DNA of 6,193 bases from positions 1-6,193 of the forward strand of contig WJJC01000110.1 in the NCBI GenBank assembly GCA_014729945.1, read 5' to 3'. Shown here piece after piece: positions 4,932 through 6,193 of the stretch. Every line of letters begins with the position of its first letter. The stretch's first letter is position 1. The position numbers and the translations under genes were made by a program. The notes under the pieces are model-generated. The model was given only the letters and a program-made list of their open reading frames with translations, ran no database searches and had not been told where the DNA came from. The stretch is from Candidatus Bathyarchaeota archaeon. Its GTDB lineage: Archaea; Thermoproteota; Bathyarchaeia; TCS64.

Positions 4932-5654
4932 TTATGGGGAGAAGGGTGCATCGTGACCTGGGATCACCTGAATAGGTTTCAAGTCTAGGACTTTCTTCAT
5001 GCTATTGATAGCAACATTGGCATCGATGTTCTTGGTGACTACACTTGGAGGTCTTAGCTCCAGCATGTCCTCTTTTACGATCACTGCATCTCCTACTAAG
5101 GCCACTAAACCTTCATCGGTCTCTACAAGTGTGGTAATACTTCCAGGAGTATGTCCAACTGTCTCTATTACCCTGACATTCTCCGAGATCTTTTTCTCTC
5201 CCTTGATTACGTTTTGATCCATTATTCCCAGAAAAGCTTCTTTCCACTCAGGCCAGTATAGCTCATCCGTGTATTCTAGTTCTTTCTCATGTATGATCAA
5301 TGGTTTGCCTTTGAACAGATAGTTTGCCTCCACGTGGTCATAGTGGCAGTGACTATTAATCACCATATCAATATCATCTAAGTTGAGTTCAAACTCCTCC
5401 AATCTACGTTTTAGTGTTCCATATCTTCCTAGTTGCAGTATCCCGGGGTCATGGATTATATTCAGATCACTGTCTCGGATAAGCACAGTGTTGGTACTAC
5501 CCAAGCTAAACACCTTGCCATCGTATATATCGTTAATTGTCTCCCGTGGCATAGATGTAAGTGGCCATCTTACACTTAGAACAGGGTGCCCATTGTGGAG
5601 ACCCATCCTGTGATAGAAACAGTGAACTAGTATATCTACTTCTGCCTTATTCAT
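4932..5654 (-). CDS. Metallo-beta-lactamase-fold hydrolase, substrate unknown
   Basis: This is a 240-residue cytoplasmic metallo-hydrolase of the broad MBL superfamily (glyoxalase II / lactonase-like group). The dinuclear metal site is complete: SHCHYDH gives H102, H104, D106 and H107; GHTPGS gives H168; GDAV gives D189; PGHD gives H234. Before this comes an N-terminal stretch of about 45 residues rich in His and Tyr (HCFYHRMGLHNGH) and the first MBL strand region (FSLGSTNTVLIRD, then IIHDPG in place of the usual V-D-P-G). No signal peptide, membrane segment or extra RNA-binding domain is seen. It lacks an obvious RNase Z exosite insertion and the beta-CASP block, so RNase Z and CPSF-type nucleases are unlikely. 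The ATG overlaps the rnp3 stop by 4 nt (ATGA), so it is translated from the same message as the RNase P subunit. The fold is certain; the substrate is not predictable. Confidence 0.9.
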   Translation of the reverse strand: MNKAEVDILVHCFYHRMGLHNGHPVLSVRWPLTSMPRETINDIYDGKVFSLGSTNTVLIRDSDLNIIHDPGILQLGRYGTLKRRLEEFELNLDDIDMVINSHCHYDHVEANYLFKGKPLIIHEKELEYTDELYWPEWKEAFLGIMDQNVIKGEKKISENVRVIETVGHTPGSITTLVETDEGLVALVGDAVIVKEDMLELRPPSVVTKNIDANVAINSMKKVLDLKPIQVIPGHDAPFSP

Positions 5655-6193
5655 TCTTCAATTACCCATACATTGGGTTGTATGTATTCGTCTTTTAGTT
5701 TTTCCCGGTTTCGTGCTACTAATCCGTTAGGGGTGTTTGAGATCATGTCCAGTGCGTGGTCTTGGTCCACGTCTAGTAAGCTGAGTAGGGCAGCTAGGCC
5801 CTGTGGGTCTCTCATACCCCATACGGTACGTGCGCAACTACTGGCCACGACCGGCAGGTCTTTCTTTTCTGCGTTATCCTTGTTTCTCTTAAGGTACTCG
5901 ATGTTTTTACGAAGGTAATATGGGTCGTCTGTGATGAGCTCTGATAGGTCTATAAGGTACCCGCATCCAGAGTCCCTCATCAGGCCTGCCTGCTGTCTAT
6001 CAAGGTAGTTCTGTTTCCAGTTACGTGTAAAGGGATAGGAGACGAGGTCTACTCTACGGTCTCTTCCTGCCTGTCTCGCCACTGATTTCTTCCTGCATTT
6101 TACTGTGATTACCTCTGTGTTCCACCGACATTGTCTGAGGTCCTTAAGTAACTCGTTAGGGTTACCGGGCTCTAGGTCTACCCGTTTAACTAT
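5651..6193 (-). CDS. rnp3: RNase P protein component 3 (Rpp30 family), C-terminal 180 residues
   Basis: This is the Rpp30-type protein subunit of archaeal RNase P, which pairs with Pop5 on the RNase P RNA to cleave the 5' leader from pre-tRNA. The frame is open from the window edge to the TGA at 5651, so the start lies outside. Visible from the edge: IVKRVDL at 1-7, then PGNPNELLKDLR, a strand TEVITVKC, and KSVARQAGRDRRVDLVSYPF, the characteristic family core. It continues with GYLIDLSELI, a helix ending in NAEKKDLPVVASSCA, the segment MRDPQGLAALLSLLDVD, and the closing DMISNTPNGLVARNREKL typical of the family C terminus. Archaeal RNP3 is about 210-240 residues, so some 30-60 N-terminal residues are missing. 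A GTG at 6082 is in frame but lies inside the conserved core and is not the start. The following MBL gene overlaps it by 4 nt. Confidence 0.93.
   Translation of the reverse strand: MVKRVDLEPGNPNELLKDLRQCRWNTEVITVKCRKKSVARQAGRDRRVDLVSYPFTRNWKQNYLDRQQAGLMRDSGCGYLIDLSELITDDPYYLRKNIEYLKRNKDNAEKKDLPVVASSCARTVWGMRDPQGLAALLSLLDVDQDHALDMISNTPNGLVARNREKLKDEYIQPNVWVIEE

Noticed and set aside
6083..6193. GTG at 6082 as the start of a 143-residue protein
   Set aside because: The same frame continues upstream to the window edge with clear Rpp30 sequence (IVKRVDL... and KCRKKSVARQ), so the gene is truncated by the window rather than starting at 6082.

Overview
The window is a stretch of archaeal chromosome in which every supported gene lies on the minus strand, so transcription runs from high to low coordinates. 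Three things show it is archaeal: a GatD/GatE amidotransferase pair (the archaea-specific route to Gln-tRNA), an archaeal/eukaryotic Rpp30-type RNase P protein, and ribosomal protein S30e, a family found in archaea and eukaryotes but not in bacteria. The lineage cannot be named from sequence alone. S30e is patchily distributed, being regular in TACK-type archaea and rare in classical Euryarchaeota, so it is a useful lineage clue. The proteins are not strongly acidic, which argues against a haloarchaeon. Coding DNA has intermediate GC and the intergenic DNA is clearly AT-rich.

Layout in order of transcription: (1) 6193-5651, the C-terminal 180 residues of RNase P component 3 (rnp3), cut off by the window edge. 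(2) 5654-4932, a metallo-beta-lactamase-fold hydrolase whose ATG overlaps the rnp3 stop by 4 nt. (3) A 95-nt AT-rich promoter-like gap. (4) 4836-4675, a 53-residue S30e gene starting at TTG, easily missed because it is short and has a non-ATG start. (5) 4638-3067, Elp3, also with a TTG start, 36 nt after S30e and in the same reading frame. (6) A 460-nt AT-rich intergenic region with a terminator-like end of elp3, a possible three-stem RNA structure, several small palindromes and a probable gatD promoter. (7) 2606-1275, gatD. (8) 1275 to the window edge, the first 425 residues of gatE, whose ATG shares one base with the gatD stop.

Most of the genes concern tRNA and translation. RNase P trims pre-tRNA 5' ends, Elp3 modifies wobble uridine 34, GatDE converts Glu-tRNA(Gln) to Gln-tRNA(Gln), and S30e belongs to the small ribosomal subunit. 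The MBL hydrolase is the only member of unknown substrate. Initiation signals are mixed: gatE has a good Shine-Dalgarno, whereas rps30e, elp3 and gatD have none and probably have very short or no leaders. I saw no CRISPR array, insertion sequence or convincing canonical tRNA gene. The region reads as core chromosome, and the less explained parts are the gatD upstream region and the rnp3-MBL coupling.
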